NCBI RefSeq assembly: GCF_033958435.1
Contig: NC_134137.1
Span: forward strand, 171,195,501-171,259,500
Source: Carettochelys insculpta
Lineage: Eukaryota; Chordata; Testudines; Carettochelyidae
Direction: 5' to 3'
Length of the DNA: 64,000 bases
The position numbers were made by a program, and so were the translations under genes. Positions 25,501 to 37,500 of this stretch are shown piece after piece. The notes under the pieces are model-generated. The model did not search any database. It had not been told where the DNA came from and was given only the letters and a program-made list of their open reading frames with translations. Each line of letters begins with the position of its first letter. Positions within the stretch are counted from its first letter, which is position 1.

Positions 25501-28500
25501 CCATTTAGACATCCAACATCTGAAGAACAAACAGTTTGGTTTACCCTTCCCTCCACTGTTAAGGAAATGACACAAGGGGCAGGGAAATGCTTATGTTTAC
25601 TGAGAGACAGGGTGATGAACCAAGGTAGGTTCAGGCAGGGCTGTACCCCAGTTCTGCCTCAGACAGGCACATGGTTAAATCCCAGTGACAATTTTACTAT
25701 TTGTCTTCTGATGACAGTTTTCTTTAATGACCTTCCAAAGCCAGGTGATACCTGTGGTATGGCTGGCTCTACTGTTTTCCCCTCCACCTCTCCTGAGAGC
25801 CAGTTCTGATATGGAACCACCTGGGGTTCAGGATAGAGAGTAAAAGTAATTTTTTTTTTCAGAATCAGGTGCCAAAACGTATATGTGGAAAATAAGGCTT
25901 AATAAAGACAAAGGGTGAGAAAAATCCCAACATGCACACAATGGAAACAAAAGTAATGTTCTGTCTGCAGTGTAGCATCACCACCATATTTTATGTTGGC
26001 AACAACAAATTAGTAACCAAATGCAATAATAGAAAGAGTAGTATATGTTGTTCCATCTTTTGGGAGATTGATTTCCTTTTGATATTCATTCTCGTTACAA
26101 ACATTGTGTTGTAGTGATCAACTGTAATACATTTAGAATTCATTACTTCGTAGCCTTATACCTATTTGGCTTCACGCAAATACCAGCTGCTGCTATTCAG
26201 ATTAGCTCAGTTTCAGCAACACACAAACACAGCTCTAATTTTCAGAAGGTGTTCAAGAGCCTAGCTGAACCAAGGTCTGCTTAGGACAGTGACCGGCTTT
26301 TTTGTCCTGTACTAACAACAGGAGACTGGAGATCCTAGAGGGCACACAGTACAAATAATACAAGTGACTAGTAGATATTTGGTACATTCCTAATTTTTAA
26401 CTCTTTTTCCTGCAGTTGTTCTGGTCCCCGCCCATTTTCCCCACCCCTCCCCTTCCAAATATTTAATTCTGTTTGGAATGAAGGAGTGATCTATTTTGTT
26501 TTCACCAGATTAGAATTCATAACATCTGATCTCTTCTTTCTTATTGCCTTCAATTCCCACCGTCTCCAGCCTAACAAAATCCAAGACAGTGACTCTCAAG
26601 ATGCAGATACCAATTCTAATGCCAGTTAACTGACTCTGGCTGTTTGTAAACAGTTTAGCATAGAGCCAGTGCTACTGGACAGTCCCCATAGGTCAGAGAC
26701 ATGAGGAAGCAGAGGTCATTTGCCTCACTTTGGCAAAACTCTGACCCTAAAAAAAGTTAATCCCTAATCTCACCATCTCGTGGTCAAGAGCTGATGCCTA
26801 TACATGGGCAAAGCCCTGCTGAAGACAGTGGGCACCACACCAGGGTTGTGTTGAATATGACTGCAGGATCCTAGCCCTAGGGAGTAAATTAAAAGTAAAG
26901 AATAGATCTAACAGCTCTCTCTTCTCTGGGGTTTCCTGCCACACTCAGAATTAAAGCCTTGTCCTTTGTGAAAAGCATCCACGGAAGTCTTCTGGACGTT
27001 TATTTAGCCGGATGGGAAATTATTACGTGAAAATAATATTTTGTAAGCAAGCTAGGAATTTGTTTTACAGAGTTGTCTGTTATGTAAGGTAGTACAAGTT
27101 GAACCTCTCTAATCCAGCAATCATGGGACATGACTTGGTGCCAAATGAAAGAAATTGCTGGATCCGGAGAGGCCAATATTGTCTAGCAGCATTACCAACA
27201 CTTCCACTGCTTACTGGGCTCTTAGAAGACATTTGGGGGTAAATTACAACTAAATAACAGCACAGAACACTGAGAACCAGGACTGGTGGCTGCAAAGAAC
27301 CTTTACGGGACCACAGGAAACTTGGGCACGTCTATGATAAGTGGTTGTCTGGCTACCCAAATTCATGTTGGATTATGGATATTGCCAGACGAGAGGTTCA
27401 ACCTGTACTTAATTTGTTAATCTGATCTACCTTCCTGTATCAGTTCTTCTTGCTTTGTGATATGCTGGAGGACTGAATGAGACAAAGTCAGTTAGCCCCA
27501 AATAGCTTTAAAATAGTAACAGCCCTGCATGGGCCACATTCCTCCATGTGGGAATAGAGAGATCAGCCCATTCCTTAACACTACACACCTTGTCAGCTCC
27601 AGAAGTCTCTACACTGTCCAGTGTTCCTTAGGTGTAATGCATTTAACTGAGTTGCCGGTGAATGAAGCTGCTAAAGCCAGTGCAGATGCATGGAATCTCC
27701 ATGTGGGTGGACCTAGCTACCCTCATGCTCTTCTGCCAGACTTGGCAGCAGGACTTCTTCTGTGCAACTGTGCATAACCCCATCTTCCCTGGTAGGCCAA
27801 TGTGGGAGATCTCCACAAGGAAAACAATTAACGTGGTAGCTTTGCTCTGCAGTATATCTCCCGTGACCACTTCCGTGGGGTGCTGAGCAGCTCTGAGTTA
27901 GTTCAGAATTGTCTTTCAAAATGCTACCGAAGTGATCGTTGCCTCTTTGGTTTGGCCACCTTCCTCCTTCTGTAAATCACTGATGTCATTGGTCTTATGT
28001 CCACACAGGCTGATATTTATGTCTGAGCTGTAAATTTATAATCCCCCAAACCTGTGAACTTTTGCCTGTGTTGTCCCTTTGTCTCTTGAATAGCTTCTAA
28101 AATGCTGATGACTTCTTCTTTTCCAGCCAATAACAGCCTGCCAGTACTAAGTGGACCTGAAAGAATCCACACAAATATTGGTGAAGACATGACATTTAGT
28201 TGCAACTATAGTCAAGGATACCCAGAGCCAAACGTGTACTGGATAAATAGAACAGACAACAGCTCTCTCCGTCCATCATCATTAAATATCACCCAAGACG
28301 CTGACGGCACGTACCGTGTTTTCAGCACACTGAAGATTAAAGCAACTTCTACTGTAAAAATAGAGTGCATCATAGAAAATGAGCTGCTACAGCAAAATCT
28401 AACTGTCCTCTGTAAGTTGTTTAATCTTTGACAAATAACAGGGGTGCATGTGTGTGTGTGCATGTACATCTCTGATAAGTAGTATGCTTATTAGCAGCAT

Positions 28501-31500
28501 GATAGTCCAGTGGCCTACTGAAAATGAGTTTAATTTTTAAAGCTTGTCTAAATTTAGTCTGTAATATTTATATTTACATGTGACTGTTTTAGATGAAGCT
28601 AAACTCCTGCCTCTTAGATCCACCAACAGATCACCATTCCTCTGTGTGGATGTAAGAGGCACTATCCTGACCATAGATGCTCTCTCCTGACCTCTGTGCA
28701 ATAATTTTGGAATCTTCCTTTCAGTTCCTGCAGAAACCACACTAGGCTTAGCTCCATGCTTTAACAGCAATCCTCCAGCAAAGACATGTAGTGTGTGGTG
28801 GATCCATGACACCTGAAGTGCAACCAGCCTGTTAGCTAGATTCCTTCTGTTTTCAGTCCCCAAAGCTGATCTGAAGGCAAAGAGGCGCTGTTGAAACTAG
28901 GTTGGTATCAGATGGCTAATTGGCTTATACAACTGAGCAACAAATAATAGGAAGAGAATAAGCAGTCAGAGCGGTCAATGAGACGTGTGGATGACAAGCC
29001 ATTTATTGCTGATTGAAGTTACTAGTAATAAAACCCAAGATTTAGATAACTGTTGGTGCCCTGTTTAAATCTATATTTGCATGTTGTAGCGCCAGTGGTC
29101 TGCTAGCTGCCTTCCAGACAAGCATAAAGACAAAGAGAACCTTGCTACAGACATTGTAATCTGAGGTCCCAATTCTGCAAGTGGGTTTATGTGGATAGAC
29201 CCCCCCCAGTGCCTTTGCAGAGCCAAATGCATAGTTAGGGCTAATAGACCCTATCTTGCAAACTCAATGAAGTTATACCAATGAAATTAACATGATTACT
29301 AGGTTGAGTAAAGACCATGCATACAGGAGTACAGGCTCCATGATTAGCTGCTTAACATGGTAGCTTGGTAATTCCATCACCCAATGTTCCCTCCAATCTT
29401 TTCCGTCCATGAGCAGAATTTTTTTACATGCCCTAAGGCATGTGGGAATATGAACCACCGATAGAAGCAAAAAACCTTGCTGTGGGTGCTCTGCCAGTCA
29501 TCTGAGGGACATTTGAATCTCCTTTGAGCATCTGACAAGCACACAGCTTACAAGGAACTCTGCCATTACCCCATGCTGCTGGAAATAGGAATAACCTGTT
29601 AACAAAATGTTGCTGGGAGGATAATTGTTGAGCTCATTCCGAAGAGACTCATTTTACCCTTTATAAGGTTGATTAACTTTTCCAGAATGCACCATTCTAT
29701 TGTTCTTAGAAGCAAGCAAAAAAAACAAAAAAGAGTGAAAAACCTTGACCCCACTTGAAGTCAATGGGGGTTTGCCATTGACTCCGGTGGGGCTGGGATT
29801 TCACCCATTATAGTCTCCATGCGTGTGTGTGAATGTTATTTACAGTAGATATTTAAAAAAATAAGTCTATAGGCAGAAGCTAAAACCTACTGGCCGTGTC
29901 TGTGGTAGCCAAAAACTTCAAAATGGCCACACAAATGGCCATTTCGAAGTTTACTAATGAAGCGCTGAAACACACATTCTTCTTCGAGTGTCCCCGTGGG
30001 TGCTCCACAATAGGTGACGGGCTTGCCCGGCGCCGCAGATCGGATCTTCCAAGCAGTTTCTGCCGGACCGCGCATGCGCCGGCGCGCGCCACTCCCTTGC
30101 GCACTCCTGGCCATGTGCGCGATCCGGTCCCCGCCAGTTCCTCTTAACCGCCGTCGGCTGCAGACGGAATCCGACTAGGCTAAGGCCAAATAGCGTATTC
30201 AACGACTTTATCTGTTTTTCTTTGAAGTTTTTTCAGGTACTTAGGCTACTACAAGTTAGCCGGTTGTTATTTTGCAAAAAAAAAAAACAAAAAAAAACAA
30301 CAACAACCAAACTACGAGCGGGACAGCTTCAGTCCAGTCCCAGTAACAAGCGCCGGAGGCCAGGAGCTAGGGCCATCAGCCCTCCTGCTGAGGCAGGCCA
30401 TCGGACGGGGAAAACGGCACAAAGAAGGTGCTAAGTACCCGCTTAAAAACTCAAAGACTCACCAACAATGTCCTCTTCAGGCTTTAAAAAATGTGAGTCC
30501 TGCCGAGAGGCGATGCCAGCGTCCGATGGGCACAGTCTATACATAAGGTGCCTGGGGGAGTCCCGTGTGGCACAGAAATGCGCCTTCTGTGCTAAATTAA
30601 CAACCAGAGCACGGAGAGACAGGGAGATGCGGATTAAAATGCTGCTTCTTGATAAGGCCCTCCAGCCAGACGTGCCGGAGCGGCCGCAGCAGGAGGGACC
30701 CTCCGGGGCCCTTAAAAGGAAAGCTGCCTCCCTCACTCCATCAGCACAAAAACGGAGGAAAGTCTCTCCAGCCCGATCCCTGCCGGCAGCAACAGTGAGC
30801 GGGACGGGAGGAGCACGCAGCCCCCAGCCGCAGCAACAGCTGATCGGCGGCGGCACGGAGAGCCACGTGGAAGCGGCTCAGCCTCCGATAATCAGCCAGC
30901 CGCCCCGCACCGCAGGCAGGGCGGCGGCTAAACAAGCGCCGGTACCGGCGGCACCGCAGGCAGCGGCACCGACCCCCAGGGAACCGGCGGTGCAGAGCGC
31001 GCAGGCACGTAGCCTGCAGGCGCAGAAGGACACCGCACGTGCAGCACTGCCTTCGAGCGTGCCTAGCACGGTGCCGACGGGGCCGGGATCCCCCGCGCGT
31101 CAGGGGGCGGAGTTACCTCCTCCAGGGAGGGGGAAGGCTGCACACAAGAGGAGGCATTGCAGCCCCTCTCCGGACAGGGCTGTGGAGCTGCTTTCTCACA
31201 GCCCTCCGCTCATGTTGCAGACTCCAACCAGAAGGCAGGGGTCCCCCCTAGCGTACCCGGAGCCCCCTTCTCCATTTTTACAACCAGCCTCACCATGGCT
31301 GGGACCACCTTCACCCTTCCTGGGGTTTGAACCGCTGGACTATTATGCGAAATCGCTCTCTCCAGTGTCTCGACAATCTCCCTCCCCCAGACGCAGAGGG
31401 TACGCACCAAGGGAGTGGTCTAGGTCACCTTCCCAAGAACAGTGCCTATACTGCCATGGTCGCCCCTACCACGCGGGGCATAGACACCATCGGCAATCTA

Positions 31501-34500
31501 CTAGGGAAAGATCCCCACAGACTATCTCGTACCCCCGAGGGCAATTGCGACCGGGGACAGAGACTCAAGCATCTCAGGGGGGACTGGTCATGGAACCCCG
31601 AGATTTTCCCTCGTAAACCTCCAGCGAGAGGGTGTACCATCACCAGCAGGAGCCGGAAGAGTCCAGAGAGACGTACCCCAGCGGTTCCTCACTCTCCTCC
31701 CCGGACGAGGCTACGGCCCTGGGGGACGTCCATCCTACGGACGATCTCAAACAGTTTCAGGAGCTGTTTAAGAGGGTGGCCTTCACGCAAGGCATCCAGA
31801 CAGCAGAGGTGCAAGAGAAACACCATAAGCTCCTCAAAAATTTGAGACCTCTGGCCTCCTCCAGAGTAGCAATACCACTTGATGAAGCGATCTTAGAGTC
31901 CGCCACTACGATATGGCAGACCCCTGCAACTATTCCGCCTGTCCAAAAGAGAGTGGATAAGAAATACTTCGTGCCGGCGAAGGGCATGGAGTTCCTGTTT
32001 AGCCACCCACAGCCAAACTCCTTGGTGGTGGAGTCCTCGCAACAAAGATCAAAAACATCTCAATTTAAAACAGGGGGAACAGACAAAGATGCCAAGAAGC
32101 TAGAGCTGTTCGGCAGAAAGGTCTACTCCTCCTCCACTTTAACGTTGCGAATGGCAAATTACGCAGCGCACTTAGCGAACCATAATTTTGACAACTATTC
32201 CAGGTTAACCTCCCTCATGGACTCGCTTCCAGAGGACAAAAAGCCGGTCCTCAAGGCCATAGTGCAAGAAGGCTACGCGGCTGCGAGGACGGGAGTTCAG
32301 ATTGCTTTGGACGTTGCGGACACAGCAGCATGTTCCACAGCAACTGCAGTGGTGATGCGAAGGGAGTCCTGGCTCCAGACCTCGGGTATACCGAGGGATC
32401 TGCAGGCGAAGATAGTTGACCTTCCCCTCGACTCGCAGAAGCTGTTTGCTGAATCAACTGACTCGGTCCTTCATTCCAGTAAAGATTCAAGAGCCACACT
32501 CAGGACCCTGGGGATTTACACCCCTCCATACACAAAGAAAAGGTACTACCCTCAGCAAAGGCGGTACCAGTACCAGTAACAGCGCCCCCAGTATCACAGG
32601 GGTTACGAGCAAGGGCAACATCAACAGCACCAGCAATACAGAACTCCCAGGCGACGCTCACAACAGAGCCGTGCGTCCTCGGGGCGGGGCCAAAGGCCAC
32701 AAGTTTGACATACAGATCCAGGGCTGCGCCATCACTACCATCACACAAGGTCATCCAAAGCGGCTATTCCACCATCGCCTCCGACCATTCTACGACCAGT
32801 GGCAAAGGATCACCACAGACAAATGGGTGCTGGAGATCATAGCCACGGGGTACGCCATCCCCTTCCAGTCGCTCCCACTGTCGCGACCTCCACCCAAGCC
32901 CCACCTCCAGGAGGCCTCCCATGTAGCCAGGCTCAGGCAGGAGGTGGCCCATCTCGTGCTCATAGGGGTGGTGGAAAGGGTGCCGGAGCAACTGCAAGGA
33001 AAAGGGTTCTACTCCCGGTATTTCCTCACGGAGAAAAAGACAGGAGGCTGGAGGCCCATCTTAGACCTTCACGGCCTCAACAGGTACCTGCGCAAGCAAC
33101 GTTTTCGGATGACCACGATCGCCTCCATCCTTACAGCACTGGACGATGGAGACTGGTTCGCAGCCCTCGATTTACAAGACGCGTACTTCCACATAACCAT
33201 CCATCTGGCTCACCGGCGATTCCTCCGGTTCATGGTAGGCAACGAACACTTCCAATACAAGGTCCTACCGTTTGGCCTCTCCTCGGCCCCCAGAGTCTTC
33301 ACCAAGACCTTGGCAGTGGTGTCAGCCTACCTGCACAGACAGGGGGTATTTATTTTCCCGTATCTGGACGACTGCCAGCTCAAAGGGGCCTCGAAAGGGG
33401 AGGTTCTGTGCATGATACGCGTCACAGCAAACACGTTCTCCTCACTTGGCCTGGTTATCAATCTGGCAAAATCAAAAATAGACCCCACACAGGACATAGA
33501 GTTCATAGGGGCTCGCATAAACTCGGTTACAGCGAGAGTATACCTACCAGAGGCTCGCTTTCGAGCCATCGGTTCCCTCGTGCAAGTCATCACCTTCAGC
33601 CCTACGGTGCCAGTCTTGACGTGCTTGCAGCTGCTGGGCCACATGGCAGCGGCGACGTTTGTAGTGCAGAACGCCAGGTTACACATGCGCAGCATGCAGC
33701 ACTGGCTGGCGAGTGTATACAAACCGGCAGTACACACCGTTCACAGGGTGGTGTCGCCCACAGCCGGGGTGCGCAAATCCCTGCAATGGTGGGTAAACCC
33801 CAGGAACTTGCTAACAGGAGTACCCTTCCACCAGCCGCAAATATCGGTTTTTCTCACTACAGATGCCTCCCTCATAGGGTGGGGAGCGCACATGGGCGAA
33901 GAGGTGACTCAAGGACTGTGGTCACCCACGGAACAGTCACTACACATCAATGTACTGGAGCTCAGAGCAGTGTTCAACGCCTGCAAACACTTTCGAGACC
34001 ACATACAAGGCAAAGTCGTCGGGATCAGTACAGACAATACCTCCACCATGTTTTGTATAAACAGGCAAGGAGGAGCTCGATCCCGTGCCTTATGTGCTTA
34101 AGCAATCCGCTTATGGAACTGGTGCATCGCCCACGATATAATCTTGAAAGCCTCATACTTGCCGGGTGCGCACAACGTGAAGGCAGACCAGCTGAGCAGG
34201 CGTTCTGCGCTCACACACGAGTGGCAGATGCGTCCCGATCTGCTACGGCCGATTTTCCACGCATGGGGTTTTCCCCAAATAGATCTGTTTGCCACTCAGC
34301 ACAACAAGCAGTGCCCACGATTCTGCTCCAGGGCAGGACTGGGATGGGGGTCCCTGGGGGACGCGTTCGCGATCCCGTTGGGGGGCCCCCTGCTTTATGC
34401 GTTTCCTCCCACAGTGCTGATCCACAAAGTTTTGCAAAAAGCCAGGAGGGAAAGGGCCCGGATGATCCTGATAGCCCCAATGTGGGATCGCCAACAATGG

Positions 34501-37500
34501 TTCCCCCTACTCCTGCGCATGTCGGACCGTCCACCGATGCGTCTTCCGGTGGCGCCGGATCTGCTCACGCAAGCCCAGGGGTCCATAGTGCATCCGCACC
34601 CCCAAAGCCTGCGACTGCAAGCGTGGTTAATCCATGGCTCAGCTCCCTAGAGAGCATATGCACAGTGGGAGTACAGCAAGTCCTAGAAAGTAGCAGGAGG
34701 ACTTCCACTAGGAAGACCTACAAACAAAAATGGACTCGCTTCACGGCTTGGTGTTCTACCAAACAGCTGGCCCCCCTTTCGGTGCCTATACCTACAATTC
34801 TAGAGTATTTACTGGACCTCAAGAGAGGAGGACTCTCGCTATCCTCGTTAAAGGTCCACCTTGCCGCCATCTCGGCGTTCAGACATGAGGAGGAAGGGCA
34901 CACGGTGTTCGCCCACCCTATGGTTACCAGGTTCCTCAAAGGGTTGGTAAACCTCTACCCCCCTCGGAAACCGATTCCACCTTCGTGGAACTTGGACCTG
35001 GTGCTTACCACGCTGATGGGACCGCCGTTCGAGCCCTTGGCCACGGTTCCCCTCCGCCTCCTTACAATAAAGACGACCTTTCTTCTTGCAATTACGTCAG
35101 CTCGTAGGGTGAGCGAGCTCGCGGCAGTCATGGCAACGCCACCCTGCACTGTTTTTTCCAAGGAGGCGGTAACCATACGGCTGCATCCAGCCTTTGTTCC
35201 CAAAGTTTCTTCCGAGTTTCACATCAACGAACCTATTGTTCTACCCTCGTTTTATCCAAAGCCTCATAACTCCAACGAAGAGGCGCGCCTACACCTCCTG
35301 GACGTGAGGAGGGCGCTAGCCTTCTACGTAGACAGGACCAAGTCCTTCCGGAAAACGGATAGACTCCTAGTCTCCCTCGCTCCCAAATCGAAAGGAGAGG
35401 GTCTCTCCTCGCAGAGAATCTCGAAGCACATTGTATCCTGCATAAAAATGTGCTACGAGCTCAAAAAGACTCCTTTATCGGCCACTCCCAGGGCTCATTC
35501 CACCAGGGCGGTGGCGGCATCAACAGCCTTTTTCAAGGGCGTTGCGTTAAAAGACATTTGCAGAGCGGCGACCTGGTCATCCTACGACACCTTCACCAAA
35601 CATTACGCCCTTCACAGGGTATTCCAAGAGGATACCCGTCTCTCGGCAGCGGTCCTCTCGGGGACAAGCTGCACATAATCCGATTACCCACCTCCTATCT
35701 TGGGTTACTGCTGGGTAGTCACCTATTGTGGAGCACCCACGGGGACACTCGAAGAAGAAAGAGAAGTTACTCACCGTAGTAACGGTGGTTCTTCGAGATG
35801 TGTCCGCGTGGGTGCTCCACTACCCGCCCATCCTCCCCGCTTCGGATCTCTGTTAGTGTTTTGCAGGGGCACCCGAGGCGGTTGGTCGAGGAACTGGCGG
35901 GGACCGGATCGCGCACATGGCCAGGAGCGCGCAAGGGAGCGGCGCGCACCGGCGCATGCGCGGTCCGGCAGAAACTGCTTGGAAGATCCGATCTGCGGCG
36001 CCGGGCAAGCCCGTCACCTATTGTGGAGCACCCACGGGGACACATCTCGAAGAACCACCATTACTACGGTGAGTAACTTCTCTTTCAGCACCTCATTAGC
36101 ATGCGGGTGGCCGCGGCACTTCGAAGTAGCTGGGGTCCTTTCGAAAAGGAGCCCTGTCTGGATGAGCCGCACCAATTTCGAAGTCCCCTTATTCCTAGCT
36201 GTTCATAGCGCTCCTACACATACACATATCTTTTCATAGGAATAAGGGGACTTGGAAGTAGCCAGGGTCCTTTCGAAAAGGAGCTACATCAATTTCGAAG
36301 TGCCGCAGCCACCCGCATGCTAATGAGGCACTGAATATGTATTTCAGCGCTTCATTAGTAAACTTCGAAATGGCCATTTGCATGGCCATTTCGAAGTTTT
36401 TGGCTAGTGTAGATGTAGCCACTGTCTGCTATGGTTGCTGAGTAGAAGGGGACTCTGGAACCAGGGAAAGAGGAGATGAGGTGTAGATCACATGAGACAA
36501 GGCAGGGAAACAATGAACTATGAGACTGTGTCTACACTTGCATTCCTCTTTCGGAAGAGGCATGCAAATGAGGGGCAGATTTGCATATCTGAACTCATTT
36601 GCATATTATGTTGAAATAGCTTCTTTGGAAAGAAGAAAACCAGTGTAGACACTGCTCTTTTGAAAGTAAACCCTATCTTTGAAAGAATCCTTCTCCGCCC
36701 CCCCCCCCCCTCTTTTTTTTTTTTTTTAACAGGAGTTACAACTTTTGCAGGCTAAGGATCTCGTCCTCATTCGTGCTTGAGAACAAGTCTAATTTTGAGA
36801 ACATAAATCACTCAAACTAATTGTCAAAAGCTGTTCAGTAGATTCTTTTGTCAGAAGAGCATATGCAAATGGCAGATAGCTTTGGCGTGAGTGAGACTTT
36901 GTCACTTAGAAATAACAGCACTACCTGTGTTCAAGAAAAGTTGTGTTACTAAATCCTTCCGTGGGAGGGAAATGTGTGTGTCACATTAATAATAATTAAC
37001 TAGTGAACCATGTAAGCAGAATTTTTGCCTTGTTCAAAAAATACTGGTGGTGGTAGGATGAAATCTGTATGTGTAGGAGCGCTATGGAAGTCTATAAACT
37101 TGTGCGAAGCTCATATCTATAAAATGCAGCTGAACACTCATCTGGAATGAAGTTTGAGAGTTTCTCCCTCCTTTTCTTGTCAGACTTGGAAGACCTCACA
37201 AACTCAAACTCGACCAAAAGCGGTCGGCTAAATCTAAGTGAACCGGGAGCTCAGGCTGGAAGTGTCATTGCCATTGCCATTGTGTTAGTTACTCTAGTTG
37301 TTTTAACCTGCTGGCTGTGGAAAAGGAAATCCTTCCGCCAGAATTCATATGCAGGTAATTAAACCACTTACACTGGCTGGTCAGATCGGAATCATTCTTT
37401 TCATTTGCTAAAATATTTCGTATTCTACCATTTGTCATGCGTAGCTGTGAATTCGCAACAGATAAGGGAAATTAAAGCTCATGATAAGTGCTGAATTGAC

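Larger units (their letters stand above)
29978..36083 (+). mobile_element. DIRS-type tyrosine-recombinase retrotransposon, nearly complete
   Basis: About 6.1 kb with every hallmark of the DIRS group. There is an ORF1 with cysteine/histidine spacing, a reverse transcriptase with YLDD, an RNase H, a methyltransferase-like region and an overlapping tyrosine recombinase ORF in another frame. Inverted terminal repeats pair 29990-30147 with 35890-36065. An internal complementary region at 35719-35818 matches the left end and then the right end. No long target duplication is seen, as expected for insertion of a circular intermediate. Two in-frame stops (31614-31616 and 34099-34101) probably make this copy inactive; otherwise its frames are long and little decayed. 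That points to a recent insertion. It lies in sense orientation in intron 4 of ICOSLG. Confidence 0.92.
29892..36420. mobile_element. Palindromic DNA transposon, family A, split by a DIRS insertion
   Basis: The left arm (29892-29977) and the rest of the element (36084-36420) are the two parts of a family A copy. They carry the same 'aatggccat', 'gaagcgctgaa', 'ctcattagcatgcgg' and 'ggtcctttcgaaaaggag' blocks as 56510-56933. The perfect 3-bp duplication ACT flanks the whole (29889-29891 and 36421-36423). The DIRS element therefore entered an element that was already in intron 4 of ICOSLG. Confidence 0.85.

Noticed and set aside
32799..34270. The first part of the long open frame that ends in the DIRS recombinase
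   Set aside because: It is read over the reverse transcriptase in another frame and looks like shadow sequence; only the part near and after about 34620 resembles the recombinase family.
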